A stretch of DNA of 64,000 nt from Variovorax sp. Root411 (GTDB taxonomy: Bacteria > Pseudomonadota > Gammaproteobacteria > Burkholderiales > Burkholderiaceae_C). The notes under the pieces are model-generated. The model was given only the letters and a program-made list of their open reading frames with translations. It made no database searches and was not told where the DNA came from. The stretch covers positions 236,777 through 300,776 of the forward strand of contig NZ_LMDW01000002.1 in the NCBI RefSeq assembly GCF_001425205.1, written 5' to 3'. Both the position numbers and the translations under genes were made by a program. The stretch's first letter is position 1; each line of letters begins with the position of its first letter. Of the stretch, positions 45,443 through 54,495 are shown piece by piece.

Positions 45443-46285
45443 CTAGCCCCCGCCCAGAGCTGCCTGCCCCTCTCTGTACCGGCGCCGCTCCCGCGCGGCG
45501 ATCAGGTAGCTGGAGGCCACCACGAAGATCGCGGCCAGCACGATCACCACCGTGGCCAGGGCATTGACCGTCGGGTCGAGCCCCAGCCGGGCGCGCGAGA
45601 AAATCACGAGCGGCAGGGTGGTCGAGCCGGGCCCGGACAGGAAGGCCGACATCACCACGTCGTCGAGCGAGAGCGTGAAGCTCAGCAGCCAGGCCGCCAG
45701 CAGCGACTCCGCGATCATCGGCAGCGTCACGAGGAAGAAAACCTGCAGCGGGCGCGCGCCCAGGTCTTGGGCCGCCTCCTCGTACTGCGGGTTGAGGTCG
45801 CGCAGGCGGGCGCCGATCACCACCGTGGCATAGGCCATGCCGACCAGCATGTGCCCGAGCCAGATGGTTGTGAGCCCTCGCTCCGGGAAACCGAACACGC
45901 GCTGCGCCGACACCAGCATCAGCAGCAGCGACAACCCCACGATGACCTCGGGCATCACCAGCGGCGCGCTGACCATGCCAGCAAAGGCCGTGCGCCCTCG
46001 GAAACGGGGGAAACGCTCCAGCGCGAAGGCGGCCAGCGTGCCCAGCAGGACGGCGCCGGTGGCGGTGCCCGCGGCAATGCGCAGCGAGACGAACAGGCCC
46101 TCGCGAATCTCGTCGTCGCCCACCAGCTTGTGGTACCAGCGCAGGCTGAAGCCGGCCCAGACGTTGGGCACCGGCGAATCGGTGAAGCTGAAGACGATCA
46201 GCGCGACGATCGGGAGGTAGAGGAACGCGAAGCCCAGCAACAGCCAGATGCGGCTGGTCCAGCGGCCGGCAGGCGTGGCGATCAT
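45443..46285 (-). CDS. potI: Putrescine/spermidine ABC transporter permease PotI
   Basis: One of two inner-membrane channel subunits for polyamine import. The 280-residue protein has six hydrophobic segments; GFAFLYLPIVALIVFSFTDS is the PotC/PotI first helix, and the EAA loop EEAAQDLGARPLQVFFLVTL contacts PotG. FTLSLDDVVMSAFLSGPGST is the family's signature loop. The ATG at 46285 overlaps the potH stop by 4 bp, showing tight coupling. It is the last gene of potFGHI and is followed by an intrinsic terminator. Confidence 0.92.
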   Translation of the reverse strand: MIATPAGRWTSRIWLLLGFAFLYLPIVALIVFSFTDSPVPNVWAGFSLRWYHKLVGDDEIREGLFVSLRIAAGTATGAVLLGTLAAFALERFPRFRGRTAFAGMVSAPLVMPEVIVGLSLLLMLVSAQRVFGFPERGLTTIWLGHMLVGMAYATVVIGARLRDLNPQYEEAAQDLGARPLQVFFLVTLPMIAESLLAAWLLSFTLSLDDVVMSAFLSGPGSTTLPLVIFSRARLGLDPTVNALATVVIVLAAIFVVASSYLIAARERRRYREGQAALGGG

Positions 46286-47229
46286 GTGCCCAGCCCCTTC
46301 GATCTGGCCTTGGCCTGGCTGCTGTTGAGCAGCGCCAGCGGCACGATGATGAGCAGCACCATCACCACGGCCACGCTGGAGGCCATCGGCCAGTCGTTGT
46401 TGGAGAAGAACTCGTCCCACAGCACGCGCCCGATCATCAGCGTCTGCGGGCCGCCCAGCAGTTCCGGAATGACGTACTCGCCCACGCAGGGAATGAAGAC
46501 CAGCATGGCGCCCGCCACGATGCCACTGCGCGAAAGCGGCACGGTGATGCGCCAGAAGGCCTGCCAGGCGGTCGCGCCGAGGTCCTGCGCCGCCTCCAGC
46601 AGCCGCAGGTCCATCTTGGAGAGCGTGGCGTACAGCGGCAGCACCATGAACGGCAGGTAGGTGTAGACCATGCCCAGCACCAGCGAGAACGGGCTGTACA
46701 TGAACTGCCCGGGCGAAGAAATAAGGCCCAGCGGCAGCAGCACCTGGTCGACGTGCAGGAACGCCAGCGCCCGCCCGACCCAGCCGGTCTGGGCGTCGAG
46801 CAGGCCCTTCCAAGCATAGACGCGCAGCAGGAAGCTGGTCCAGAACGGCAGCATCACGCCCATCAGCAGCAGCGGCTGCAGAGCGGCCGCCGCGCGCGCC
46901 ATGAAGTAGGCGAAGGGATAGCCGATGCACAGGCAGATCAGGGTGGTGATCGCCGCGTAGACCAGCGAGTGGCCGTAGGTCGCGAAGTACAGGTCGTCCT
47001 GGAACAGCGTGATGTAGTTCTGCAGCTTCAGCGTAATCGACAGCTGCTGGTCGGCCCATCCGATCAGGTCGCTGATCTTCGCGCCGTCCATCTCGGAGAA
47101 GCTGATGCGCAAGACGATAAGAAAAGGCAGCAGGAAGAACACCAGCAGCCACAGGTAGGGCACGCCGAACACGAGCTGCCGGCCCTGCAGGCGGCGAGGC
47201 CGGTCCTTGCTGTCGGTGATGGAAGCCAT
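46282..47229 (-). CDS. potH: Putrescine/spermidine ABC transporter permease PotH
   Basis: The second channel subunit of the polyamine importer. The 315-residue protein begins with a cytoplasmic basic segment (DSKDRPRRLQGRQLVFGVPY), then LVFFLLPFLIVLRISFSEMD. Six membrane helices follow with the EAA loop EAAQDLGATAWQAFWRITVP and the conserved FIPCVGEYVIPELLGGPQTL. The ATG at 47229 (MASITDSKDR) has AAGGAGG upstream. It is placed between potG and potI, as in the E. coli potFGHI operon. Confidence 0.93.
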   Translation of the reverse strand: MASITDSKDRPRRLQGRQLVFGVPYLWLLVFFLLPFLIVLRISFSEMDGAKISDLIGWADQQLSITLKLQNYITLFQDDLYFATYGHSLVYAAITTLICLCIGYPFAYFMARAAAALQPLLLMGVMLPFWTSFLLRVYAWKGLLDAQTGWVGRALAFLHVDQVLLPLGLISSPGQFMYSPFSLVLGMVYTYLPFMVLPLYATLSKMDLRLLEAAQDLGATAWQAFWRITVPLSRSGIVAGAMLVFIPCVGEYVIPELLGGPQTLMIGRVLWDEFFSNNDWPMASSVAVVMVLLIIVPLALLNSSQAKARSKGLGT

Positions 47230-47243
47230 GCTCGCCTCCTTGC

Positions 47244-48344
47244 TCACTGGGTCAGCACGACCTGCGAGGTCGGCAGCCAACGGGCCCAGACGGCATCGCC
47301 CTGCGCGGGCAGGCCGTCGCGGTGCCGGGTCTCGTTCTCGACGTTGACCTTGAGCACGCCGCCGCTCGCCAGCCGCAGGTGGTAGACGGTGTAGAGACCG
47401 AAATAGGACGAGGCCTCGACGGTGCCCCGGACCTTGTTGTGCGCGCCCTCGGGCTCGCCCGGGCTCAGGTGGATCTTTTCGGGCCGCACTGCCACCGTGA
47501 CGGTCTGGCCTTGGTAGCCGGTGATCCCGTGGCCGACGCGATGCAGCACGTCGGCGCACTGGATGTCGACATGATCGGCTTCGTCGGCCACCACGCTGCC
47601 CTCCATGAGGTTCACGTTGCCGATGAAGTCGGCCACGAAGCGCGTGGCCGGGGTTTCGTAGACGTCGGCCGGCGCACCGACCTGCAGGAAGCGCCCTTCG
47701 CTCATGACCGCAATGCGCGAGGCCATGGTCATGGCCTCCTCCTGGTCGTGCGTGACCATCACGCAGGTCACACCGACCTGCCGGATGATGTTGACCAGCT
47801 CGATCTGCGTGGCCTCGCGCAGCTTCTTGTCGAGCGCGCCCAGCGGCTCGTCGAGCAGCAGCAGCTTCGGCCGCTTGGCCAGGCTGCGCGCCAGCGCCAC
47901 GCGCTGCTGCTGCCCGCCCGAGAGCTGGTGCGGCTTGCGCTTGGCGAAGCTCGTGAGCTGCACCAGGCGCAGCATCTCGTCGACGCGGGCGGCAATCTCG
48001 GCCTTGGGCAGCTTGTCGCGGCGCAGGCCGAAGGCGATGTTGTCCCAGACCGTGAGGTGCGGAAACAGCGCGTACGACTGGAACATCATGTTCACCGGCC
48101 GCTTGTACGGCGGCAGGCCCGCGAGGTCGTTGCCGTCGAGCAGCACACGCCCCGCCGAAGGCAGCTCGAAGCCGGCCAGCATGCGCAGCAAGGTGCTCTT
48201 GCCGCAGCCCGACGAACCGAGCAAGGCGAAGATCTCGCCGCGCGCGACGTCCAGGCTGACCTCGTTGACCGCGCGAAAGTCACCGAAGTCCTTGGTGACG
48301 GCCTCGATGCGCAGGAAAGCGCCTGCCTCGTTGGGAACACTCAT
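47244..48344 (-). CDS. potG: Putrescine/spermidine ABC transporter ATP-binding protein PotG
   Basis: The ATPase of the polyamine importer. The 366-residue protein has Walker [21 protein letters not shown], the signature LSGGQQQRVALARSLAKRPK, Walker B LLLDEPLGALDKKLR and H-loop VMVTHDQEEAMTM. The C-terminal third (about residues 285-360) is a TOBE domain (VAVRPEKIHLSPGEPEG). The length matches PotG/PotA. The ATG at 48344 is used. It lies 21 bp after potF and 14 bp before potH. Confidence 0.94.
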   Translation of the reverse strand: MSVPNEAGAFLRIEAVTKDFGDFRAVNEVSLDVARGEIFALLGSSGCGKSTLLRMLAGFELPSAGRVLLDGNDLAGLPPYKRPVNMMFQSYALFPHLTVWDNIAFGLRRDKLPKAEIAARVDEMLRLVQLTSFAKRKPHQLSGGQQQRVALARSLAKRPKLLLLDEPLGALDKKLREATQIELVNIIRQVGVTCVMVTHDQEEAMTMASRIAVMSEGRFLQVGAPADVYETPATRFVADFIGNVNLMEGSVVADEADHVDIQCADVLHRVGHGITGYQGQTVTVAVRPEKIHLSPGEPEGAHNKVRGTVEASSYFGLYTVYHLRLASGGVLKVNVENETRHRDGLPAQGDAVWARWLPTSQVVLTQ

Positions 48345-48365
48345 GACGACTCTTAATCAGCGCGC

Positions 48366-49493
48366 TCAGCGGTTGGCCTTGAAATTGGTGAAGGTGCGCG
48401 TGACCAGCCGCAGCGTAGCCTGGTCGGGCGTGTCCGGCGGGATCATCCCCTCCAGCGCGGACGCCGGTGGAAACACCGCCTTGTCCTTGGCCAGCGCCGG
48501 GTTGACGAACTTCATCGCCGCCTTGTTGGGGTTCGCATAGAACACCTTGTTGGTGAGCGATGCATGCACCTCGGGCCGCAGGATGTAGTTGATCCACTTG
48601 TAGGCGTTTTCCGGATGCTTGGCGTCCTTGGGAATGGCCATGGTGTCGAAGAACAGGAGCGCGCCGCTCTTGGGCACCAGCGCCTCGAGGTTCTGCGGAT
48701 TCTTCGCCTTGGCCGACTTGTCCTTGGCGATCATGATGTCGCCCGACCAGCCGATCACGGCGCAGAGCTGGCCCTTGGCCATCTGGTCGATGTAGTCGGA
48801 CCCCGAGCCGGAGAAGCGCGTCACGCTGGGCCGCACGGCCTTGAGCATGTCGCCGGCGGCCTTGTAGTCGGCCGGGTCCTTGCTGCGCGGGTCCTTGCCG
48901 ATGTACTTCAGCGCGATCGGCAGGATCTCGGAAGCCGTGTCGAGGAACGAGACGCCGCAGCCCTTGAGCTTCGAGGCGTACTCGGGCTTGAACACCAGGT
49001 CCCAGGCGTTGTCGGGCATGGGCGTGCTGCCCAGCGCCGCCTTGACCTTGTCGGCGTTGATGCCCACCGTGGTGTAGCCCCAGAGCCAGTCGACGATGTA
49101 GTCGTTGCCCGGATCCATCTTGGCCAGTTGAGCCTGGATCGCGGGGTCGAGGTTGGCGAGATTGGGGATCTTCGACTTGTCCAGCTTCTGCAGCAGGCCG
49201 GCCTGGATCTGCATCTTGGCGAAGTGCGAACCGGGCACGACGATGTCGTAGCCGCTCATGCCGGCGACCAACTTGGCGTGCAGCGCCTCGTTGCTGTCGA
49301 ACAGGTCGTAGCGGACCTTGATGCCCGTTTCCTTCTCGAAGTTGGCGACGGTGTCGGCGGCGATGTAGTCGCCCCAGTTGTAGATGTTAAGGACTTTCTC
49401 TTCCTCGGCACGGACAGCGGTCGTACCCAGCACGGCGGCGGCTACGGCAAGCGCACCGAGGACCCGGCCGGGACGCAGCGACATCGATTTCAT
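48366..49493 (-). CDS. potF: Polyamine ABC transporter periplasmic binding protein PotF
   Basis: The periplasmic receptor for putrescine or spermidine. The 375-residue protein has a signal peptide (MKSMSLRPGRVLGALAVAAA, cleaved near VRA-EE) and starts its mature part with VLNIYNWGDYIAADTVANFE, the hallmark of PotF/PotD. YDLFDSNEALHAKLVAGMSG, NDYIVDWLWGYTTVGINADK and CAVIGWSGDIMIAKDKS carry ligand-contact Trp and Asp residues. Putrescine is favoured because the operon order equals potFGHI, but specificity is inferred. The ATG at 49493 is used. ubiB ends 47 bp upstream on the same strand. Confidence 0.94.
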   Translation of the reverse strand: MKSMSLRPGRVLGALAVAAAVLGTTAVRAEEEKVLNIYNWGDYIAADTVANFEKETGIKVRYDLFDSNEALHAKLVAGMSGYDIVVPGSHFAKMQIQAGLLQKLDKSKIPNLANLDPAIQAQLAKMDPGNDYIVDWLWGYTTVGINADKVKAALGSTPMPDNAWDLVFKPEYASKLKGCGVSFLDTASEILPIALKYIGKDPRSKDPADYKAAGDMLKAVRPSVTRFSGSGSDYIDQMAKGQLCAVIGWSGDIMIAKDKSAKAKNPQNLEALVPKSGALLFFDTMAIPKDAKHPENAYKWINYILRPEVHASLTNKVFYANPNKAAMKFVNPALAKDKAVFPPASALEGMIPPDTPDQATLRLVTRTFTNFKANR

Positions 49494-49540
49494 GGGACTT
49501 ATCCTCCGGAAAAAATTGAGCGCGAGAGAGGAGCCGGCGC

Positions 49541-51106
49541 CTAGAACAGGCGCACGCGCACCAACAACTGCATGGCGAGCAACCCCAATACAAAACCTAT
49601 GCCACCGTAGACGATGGTCTGCAGCAACCGGTTGGTGCGCTTCTGCTCGGCCAGCAGTTCGAGCAGCTCGCGGCGGTTGTCGGCGGGGCGATTCTCCAGG
49701 AAATCGTGCAGCAATCGAGGAAGCTGGGGCAGCAATTTGGCGTACCTGGGCGCCTCGGCCTTGAGCTGCTGGAACAGCTTCTTGGGGCCGATCTGGTCGA
49801 CCATCCATTTCTCGAGGAAGGGCTTGGCCGTGGCCCAGAGATCGAGTTCGGGGTCGATGTTGCGGCCCAGCCCCTCGATGTTGAGCAGCGTCTTCTGCAG
49901 CAGCACCAACTGCGGCTGGATCTCGACGTGGAAGCGGCGCGAGGTCTGGAACAGGCGCATCAGCACCATGCCCAGCGAGATTTCCTTCAGCGGACGATCG
50001 AAGTACGGCTCGCAGACGGTGCGGATGGCCGCCTCCAGTTCGTCGATGCGGGTGCCCACCGGCACCCAGCCGCTTTCGAGGTGCAGCTCGGCCACGCGCT
50101 TGTAGTCGCGCCGGAAGAAGGCCACGAAGTTCTGCGCGAGGTACTCCTTGTCCGACTCGGTCAGCGTGCCGATGATTCCGAAGTCCAGCGAGATGTAGCG
50201 CCCGAAGGTTTCGGGCGCCAGGCTCACCTGGATGTTGCCGGGGTGCATGTCGGCATGGAAGAAGCCGTCGCGGAACACCTGCGTGAAGAAGATGGTGACG
50301 CCGTCGCGCGCCAGCTTGGGAATGTCGACGCCGGCCGCGCGCAGGCGGTCCATCTGCGCAATGGGCACGCCCTTCATGCGCTCCATCACGATGACCTCGG
50401 GATGGCAGAAGTCCCAGAACATCTCGGGGATCAGCACCAGGTCGAGTTCGGCCATGTTGCGGCGCAACTGGGCCGCGTTGGCGGCCTCGCGCACCAGGTC
50501 GAGCTCGTCGTGCAGGTATTTGTCGAACTCGCCGACCACCTCACGCGGCTTCAGGCGCTTGCCGTCGGCCGAGAGGCTCTCGATCCAGCCGGCCATCATG
50601 GCCATCAGCGCCAGGTCTTTCTCGATCACGCCGCGCATGTTGGGACGCAGCACCTTGACCGCCACTTCGCGCACCTCGCCCTGGTTGGTGCGGATGGTTG
50701 CGAAATGCACCTGCGCGATCGACGCGCTGGCAATGGGCGTTTCGTCGAACTGCACGAACACGTCGCCCACCGGACGGCGGAACGCACGCTCAATGGTGGC
50801 GATGGCCACCGCCGACGGGAACGGCGGCACGCGGTCCTGCAGGAAGGCCAGTTCGTCGGCGATGTCGGGCGGCAGCAGGTCGCGCCGGGTCGACAGCACC
50901 TGGCCGAACTTCACGAAGATGGGGCCAAGCCGTTCGAGCGCCTCGCGCAGGCGCTGGCCGCGCGGCGCATCGAGGTTGCGCCCGAACGAGACCACACGCG
51001 CCACCACGCGCAGCCAGGGCTTCTGAAAGCTCGTGAGCACGAGCTCGTCGAGGCCGTAGCGCAGTGCGACCCAGACGATGTACAGGCCGCGGTAGAAGCG
51101 CCTCAT
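49541..51106 (-). CDS. ubiB: UbiB-family atypical kinase for ubiquinone synthesis
   Basis: UbiB is a membrane-bound kinase/ATPase-like protein needed for coenzyme Q synthesis, thought to help extract lipid intermediates. The 521-residue protein has the KxGQ motif ([20 protein letters not shown]), [26 protein letters not shown] and [20 protein letters not shown], so the atypical kinase core is complete. Two hydrophobic helices close the C-terminus ([17 protein letters not shown]). The ATG at 51106 overlaps the ubiJ stop by 4 bp. ubiE lies 1.7 kb upstream on the same strand. Confidence 0.95.
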   Translation of the reverse strand: MRRFYRGLYIVWVALRYGLDELVLTSFQKPWLRVVARVVSFGRNLDAPRGQRLREALERLGPIFVKFGQVLSTRRDLLPPDIADELAFLQDRVPPFPSAVAIATIERAFRRPVGDVFVQFDETPIASASIAQVHFATIRTNQGEVREVAVKVLRPNMRGVIEKDLALMAMMAGWIESLSADGKRLKPREVVGEFDKYLHDELDLVREAANAAQLRRNMAELDLVLIPEMFWDFCHPEVIVMERMKGVPIAQMDRLRAAGVDIPKLARDGVTIFFTQVFRDGFFHADMHPGNIQVSLAPETFGRYISLDFGIIGTLTESDKEYLAQNFVAFFRRDYKRVAELHLESGWVPVGTRIDELEAAIRTVCEPYFDRPLKEISLGMVLMRLFQTSRRFHVEIQPQLVLLQKTLLNIEGLGRNIDPELDLWATAKPFLEKWMVDQIGPKKLFQQLKAEAPRYAKLLPQLPRLLHDFLENRPADNRRELLELLAEQKRTNRLLQTIVYGGIGFVLGLLAMQLLVRVRLF

Positions 51107-51660
51107 TCGGCCGCGCTCGCCGAGCCGCCGGCCTTGGCCGTGCGATCGCCGACGAACTGGCGCAGCGCGCCCACGACGCGCCGCACGCCATTGCCGAGCG
51201 TGTGAGCGGGCACGTCGCCGATCAGGCGGGCCAGGTCGTCCTCGACGTCCCAGCGCACGTGGTCGACCAGCCAGTTGACCTCGGCCGCCAGCTGCACGTC
51301 GCCGATGATCTGCACGGTGGGTTTGTCGCCGCGCAGCGTAGCGCGGGCGATGTCGAAGGGGGATTCGTCGATGACGGTGAGCGTCAGTTCGGGCACCGAG
51401 CCCTCAGGCGCCAGGTCGAGCAGGCCGGCCGGCGTGGCCACCAGCTCCATCGTCACGAAGCGCCACTGGAAACGCACCACCCGCCCCTGCTGGCGCAGCA
51501 GCCGCTGCTGGGCCTCGGGCTCCTGCTGCAGCACGTGGTTCAGGAACAGGACCGCGCGATGCTGGATCTCGTGGACCGCCCAGTCCGGCGGCTGCAGACG
51601 CTCGCCGATGCGGTTGAAGAGGTCGCCGAGAAAAGAAAATGGGGACGATGGTGTGGCCAT
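51103..51660 (-). CDS. ubiJ: UbiJ-like SCP2-domain accessory factor
   Basis: A 185-residue soluble protein with an SCP2-type lipid-binding fold: [40 protein letters not shown] and [20 protein letters not shown], ending with the amphipathic [20 protein letters not shown]. UbiJ works with UbiK to organise the late ubiquinone-synthesis complex. Assignment rests on the domain pattern and on its 4-bp overlap with ubiB, as in many proteobacteria. The ATG at 51660 is used. Confidence 0.88.
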   Translation of the reverse strand: MATPSSPFSFLGDLFNRIGERLQPPDWAVHEIQHRAVLFLNHVLQQEPEAQQRLLRQQGRVVRFQWRFVTMELVATPAGLLDLAPEGSVPELTLTVIDESPFDIARATLRGDKPTVQIIGDVQLAAEVNWLVDHVRWDVEDDLARLIGDVPAHTLGNGVRRVVGALRQFVGDRTAKAGGSASAAE

Positions 51661-51714
51661 GTCCCCATTATCTCGTCTGTGCCGCGGCCCCGTGAGGACC
51701 GCGTTTCAGCTTTT

Positions 51715-52746
51715 TTACTGCAGTGCTTGCACTCCAGCGACCAGCCAGCCGCTGTTGCCGCTGGTCGGCTTGGTCATGTTCCAGACTTCGCGGAACGGGC
51801 CCGGGCCGGCCGAGGCGTCTTCGCGGATCATGCCGGAGAACTCCACGCTGGCCATGTAGGCATCGGGCAGTTCCTCGATGCCGAGCAGCTTGGCGTCGAG
51901 CATCACGACCTCAGTCTTGTTCGAGGCACCGCCCGTGTGGCTGGCGCGGTCGGCCAGCTGGGTACGGATCTCGTCGATCATGCCGTCGGTCATCATCGAA
52001 CGCAGCATCGACACGTCGGCGCGGTCCCAGGCATCCTGCAGCGTCACGAAGTTGCGCTTGGCGGCGCTGAGGAAGCCGTCGACGTCGAAGCCCGCAGGGA
52101 TGCCCCAGGACTGCGAACCGCCAAGTGCCGAGCCGATCATGCTGCCACCGGCCGCAGCGCCCGCAGCCGAGAGGCTGCTGCCGTGCGGCGCGTCGTTCGA
52201 CGGGGTTGCGTCGAAGGCGGCGGCATTGCGCTCCCATGGACGTGCCGATGCGTCGTTGCCCACGTTGGCCGGGCTGTACTGCGCCGGCGCGCTGGCGTTG
52301 CTCGGGCTGGCGCCCGCGCCCTGGAAGGCGAAGCCGCCCTGGCGGTTGCCGGCAGGCTGCGAGCGCGACTTGATCATGCGCCACACCACTACCGCTGCCA
52401 GAACGAGCAGGCCGATCAGCAGGATGTTGCCGAAGCCCGCGCCAAGGCCGAGTGAGTGCGCGAGCCATGCGAGACCCAGGCCGGCGGCAAGGCCGCCGAG
52501 CATCGCACCCCACGGGCGCTTCGGCGCGGCCGCCGCGGGTGCGGGCGTTGCGGGCTTCGCCGCTGCCGCATTGGTCGCGTTCTGCTGCGCGGGCGCGCCC
52601 GGCGCTGCCGGAGGCGTGGCCTGGCGCTGCGTCACGTTGGACGACTGGCGTCCGAACGACTTGCCGCCGCCCATGCGCGCAGCCTCGGCCTGGACACTGA
52701 CCAGCACCAATGCAGCTGCCAAAAACAAAGAACCCAAACTCTTCAT
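51715..52746 (-). CDS. Tim44-domain membrane protein
   Basis: A 343-residue exported protein. A signal peptide (MKSLGSLFLAAALVLVSVQA) is followed by GGGKSFGRQSS, a Pro/Ala-rich linker, two hydrophobic helices (about 82-102 and 105-125) and a C-terminal Tim44-like domain (FLSAAKRNFVTLQDAWDRAD ... MSMMTDGMID-like region, here LRSMMTDGMIDEIRTQLADR). Bacterial Tim44-domain proteins are membrane-linked with unknown function; the MGGGKSFGRQS block is shared by many. It lies between ubiE (32 bp upstream) and ubiJ (54 bp downstream), an order I recognise in this group. Confidence 0.87.
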   Translation of the reverse strand: MKSLGSLFLAAALVLVSVQAEAARMGGGKSFGRQSSNVTQRQATPPAAPGAPAQQNATNAAAAKPATPAPAAAAPKRPWGAMLGGLAAGLGLAWLAHSLGLGAGFGNILLIGLLVLAAVVVWRMIKSRSQPAGNRQGGFAFQGAGASPSNASAPAQYSPANVGNDASARPWERNAAAFDATPSNDAPHGSSLSAAGAAAGGSMIGSALGGSQSWGIPAGFDVDGFLSAAKRNFVTLQDAWDRADVSMLRSMMTDGMIDEIRTQLADRASHTGGASNKTEVVMLDAKLLGIEELPDAYMASVEFSGMIREDASAGPGPFREVWNMTKPTSGNSGWLVAGVQALQ

Positions 52747-52778
52747 GTCGTCTCCTCTTGAGCGAAAGATTCGCTTCA

Positions 52779-53510
52779 TCAACACTTGATTCCAACATGG
52801 AGGGCGGCGATTCCCCCTGTCATGTTGTGATAGTCCACATGTCCGAAACCGCCCTCTTTCATGAGGGTCTTGAGTTCCTCCTGCGAGGGATGCATCCGGA
52901 TCGATTCGGCGAGGTATCGATAGCTCGCGTCGTCGCCGGCCACGAGCTTGCCCAGGCGCGGCAGCACGTTGAAGGAGTACCAGTCGTAGGCCTTGGCGAG
53001 CGGCTTCGCGACCTTCGAGAACTCGAGCACGAGCAGCTTGCCGCGCGGCTTGAGCACGCGGTTCATTTCCTTCAGCGCGGCGTCCTTGTGCGTCATGTTG
53101 CGCAGGCCGAAGGCCACCGTCACCACGTCGAAGTGATCGTCGGGAAAGGGCAGCTTCTCGGCGTCGCAGACCATGGTGGGCAGCAACACGCCGGCGTCGA
53201 GCAGACGGTCGCGGCCGGTGCGCAGCATGGCTTCGTTGATGTCGGTGTGGACCACCTGGCCGGTGGCGCCGACCTTCTTGGCAAAGGCGAGCGCGAGGTC
53301 GCCGGTGCCGCCCGCGATGTCGAGCACGCGCGAGCCTTCGCCCACGTTCGCGACCATCACGGTGTATGCCTTCCAGGCGCGGTGCAGGCCGGCCGACATC
53401 AGGTCGTTCATGACGTCGTAGCGCGAGGCGACCGAATCGAAGACGCCGCGCACGCGGCGTGCCTTCTCGCTTTCGTCGACCGTTTCAAAGCCGAAGTGTG
53501 TGGTACTCAT
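52779..53510 (-). CDS. ubiE: Ubiquinone/menaquinone biosynthesis C-methyltransferase
   Basis: UbiE methylates the quinone ring (C2 methylation in ubiquinone synthesis) using S-adenosylmethionine. The 243-residue protein starts with [20 protein letters not shown], then [20 protein letters not shown], the SAM-binding [20 protein letters not shown], and [20 protein letters not shown], all diagnostic of Ubi[21 protein letters not shown] and [20 protein letters not shown] complete the C-terminal signature. The ATG at 53510 is used. It heads the group ubiE-Tim44-ubiJ-ubiB. Confidence 0.96.
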   Translation of the reverse strand: MSTTHFGFETVDESEKARRVRGVFDSVASRYDVMNDLMSAGLHRAWKAYTVMVANVGEGSRVLDIAGGTGDLALAFAKKVGATGQVVHTDINEAMLRTGRDRLLDAGVLLPTMVCDAEKLPFPDDHFDVVTVAFGLRNMTHKDAALKEMNRVLKPRGKLLVLEFSKVAKPLAKAYDWYSFNVLPRLGKLVAGDDASYRYLAESIRMHPSQEELKTLMKEGGFGHVDYHNMTGGIAALHVGIKC

Positions 53511-53644
53511 GCAACCGATGTTAGGCCGGAAGCCCTCACATCAAGCCGACGACCCCGCGCGCACGGCGGACATTTGTTGCTTTTTCCGCCCGTCCTTCCT
53601 GGGCGCAGGGCTATCTTTTCAAGAGCACCGCGCGGATTCGCGGC

Positions 53645-54058
53645 TCAGTGGCTGCCGCAGGCGTGGCCGCCCTTGTCGAGCATCGGCGTGTCGCGCTCGA
53701 CGCCCGCTTCGGCCAGCCGGCGCTCGTAGGCAGCCCACAGCTCGGCCTGCTTCGCGCCCAGTTCGTAGAGCAGATCCCACGAGTAGATGCCGGTGCTGTG
53801 GCCGTCGCTGAAGGTCGGCTGCACGGCGTAGTTGCCGACCGCTTCGAGGTCGACGAGTTCGACGTCGCGCTTGCCCGTCTGCAGGATTTCCTGGCCCGGA
53901 CCGTGGCCCTGTACCTCGGCCGACGGCGAGTAGATGCGCATCAGCTCGAAGGGAATGCGGAAGGTCGCGCCATCCGAGAAGCCCACTTCGAGCACGCGCG
54001 ACTGGCCGTGCACGGTAATCGACTGCGGCGTCGGTGCGCCCTGTTTCAAGCCTGCCAT
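53645..54058 (-). CDS. DUF971 family protein
   Basis: A 137-residue protein with the DUF971 domain (related to the N-terminal domain of gamma-butyrobetaine hydroxylase): SITVHGQSRVLEVGFSDGAT, FRIPFELMRIYSPSAEVQGH and VGNYAVQPTFSDGHSTGIYS, followed by WDLLYELG. The C-terminus ends GGHACGSH, a His/Cys-rich tail that could bind metal. Proteins of this family accompany ubi or iron-sulfur genes, but function is unproven. The ATG at 54058 shares one base with the HIT gene stop (TGATG). Confidence 0.87.
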   Translation of the reverse strand: MAGLKQGAPTPQSITVHGQSRVLEVGFSDGATFRIPFELMRIYSPSAEVQGHGPGQEILQTGKRDVELVDLEAVGNYAVQPTFSDGHSTGIYSWDLLYELGAKQAELWAAYERRLAEAGVERDTPMLDKGGHACGSH

Positions 54059-54495
54059 CAGAAGCTCCTTGTACCCAGGCGTTCGATCATCGCGGCCTCG
54101 ACGGCCGGCAGGCGCGCAGCGACATGCGCCTCGTGCGCGATATTCCGCTCGCGCTGCACGGGTGCCCATACCGAGCCCGGGAAATGGCTGTCATCGGCGA
54201 AACGCGCGATCACGTGCCAATGCAGGTGCGGCACCATGTTGCCGAGCGCGGCGATGTTCATCTTGGCGGGATGCAGGTGCTCGCGCAGGCACTGCTCCAC
54301 CGCCACCACCGCATCCATGCACAGCGCGCGGTCGGCGGCGTCGAGGTCCGAGAACTCCGGCGCATGCGCGCGCCAGACCACGCGATAGAAGGCCGGGAAA
54401 CCCGCCTCTTCCGCGTGGACGACGCGCAGCTTCACGCCCTCGAACACGACGCGTCCGCCAGGGCCTTCGCAGAGCGGGCAGCCTTGCGCCGTCAT
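54058..54495 (-). CDS. HIT-family hydrolase
   Basis: A 145-residue histidine-triad protein. The active site [13 protein letters not shown] is the HxHxHxx motif (His residues near 92-96). The N-terminal CPLCEG adds a zinc-type CxxC. HIT enzymes cleave nucleotide phosphoramidates or dinucleoside polyphosphates; the true substrate is not evident. The ATG at 54495 overlaps the stop of the large oxidoreductase gene by 4 bp, so it belongs to an operon with that gene and DUF971. Confidence 0.88.
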   Translation of the reverse strand: MTAQGCPLCEGPGGRVVFEGVKLRVVHAEEAGFPAFYRVVWRAHAPEFSDLDAADRALCMDAVVAVEQCLREHLHPAKMNIAALGNMVPHLHWHVIARFADDSHFPGSVWAPVQRERNIAHEAHVAARLPAVEAAMIERLGTRSF

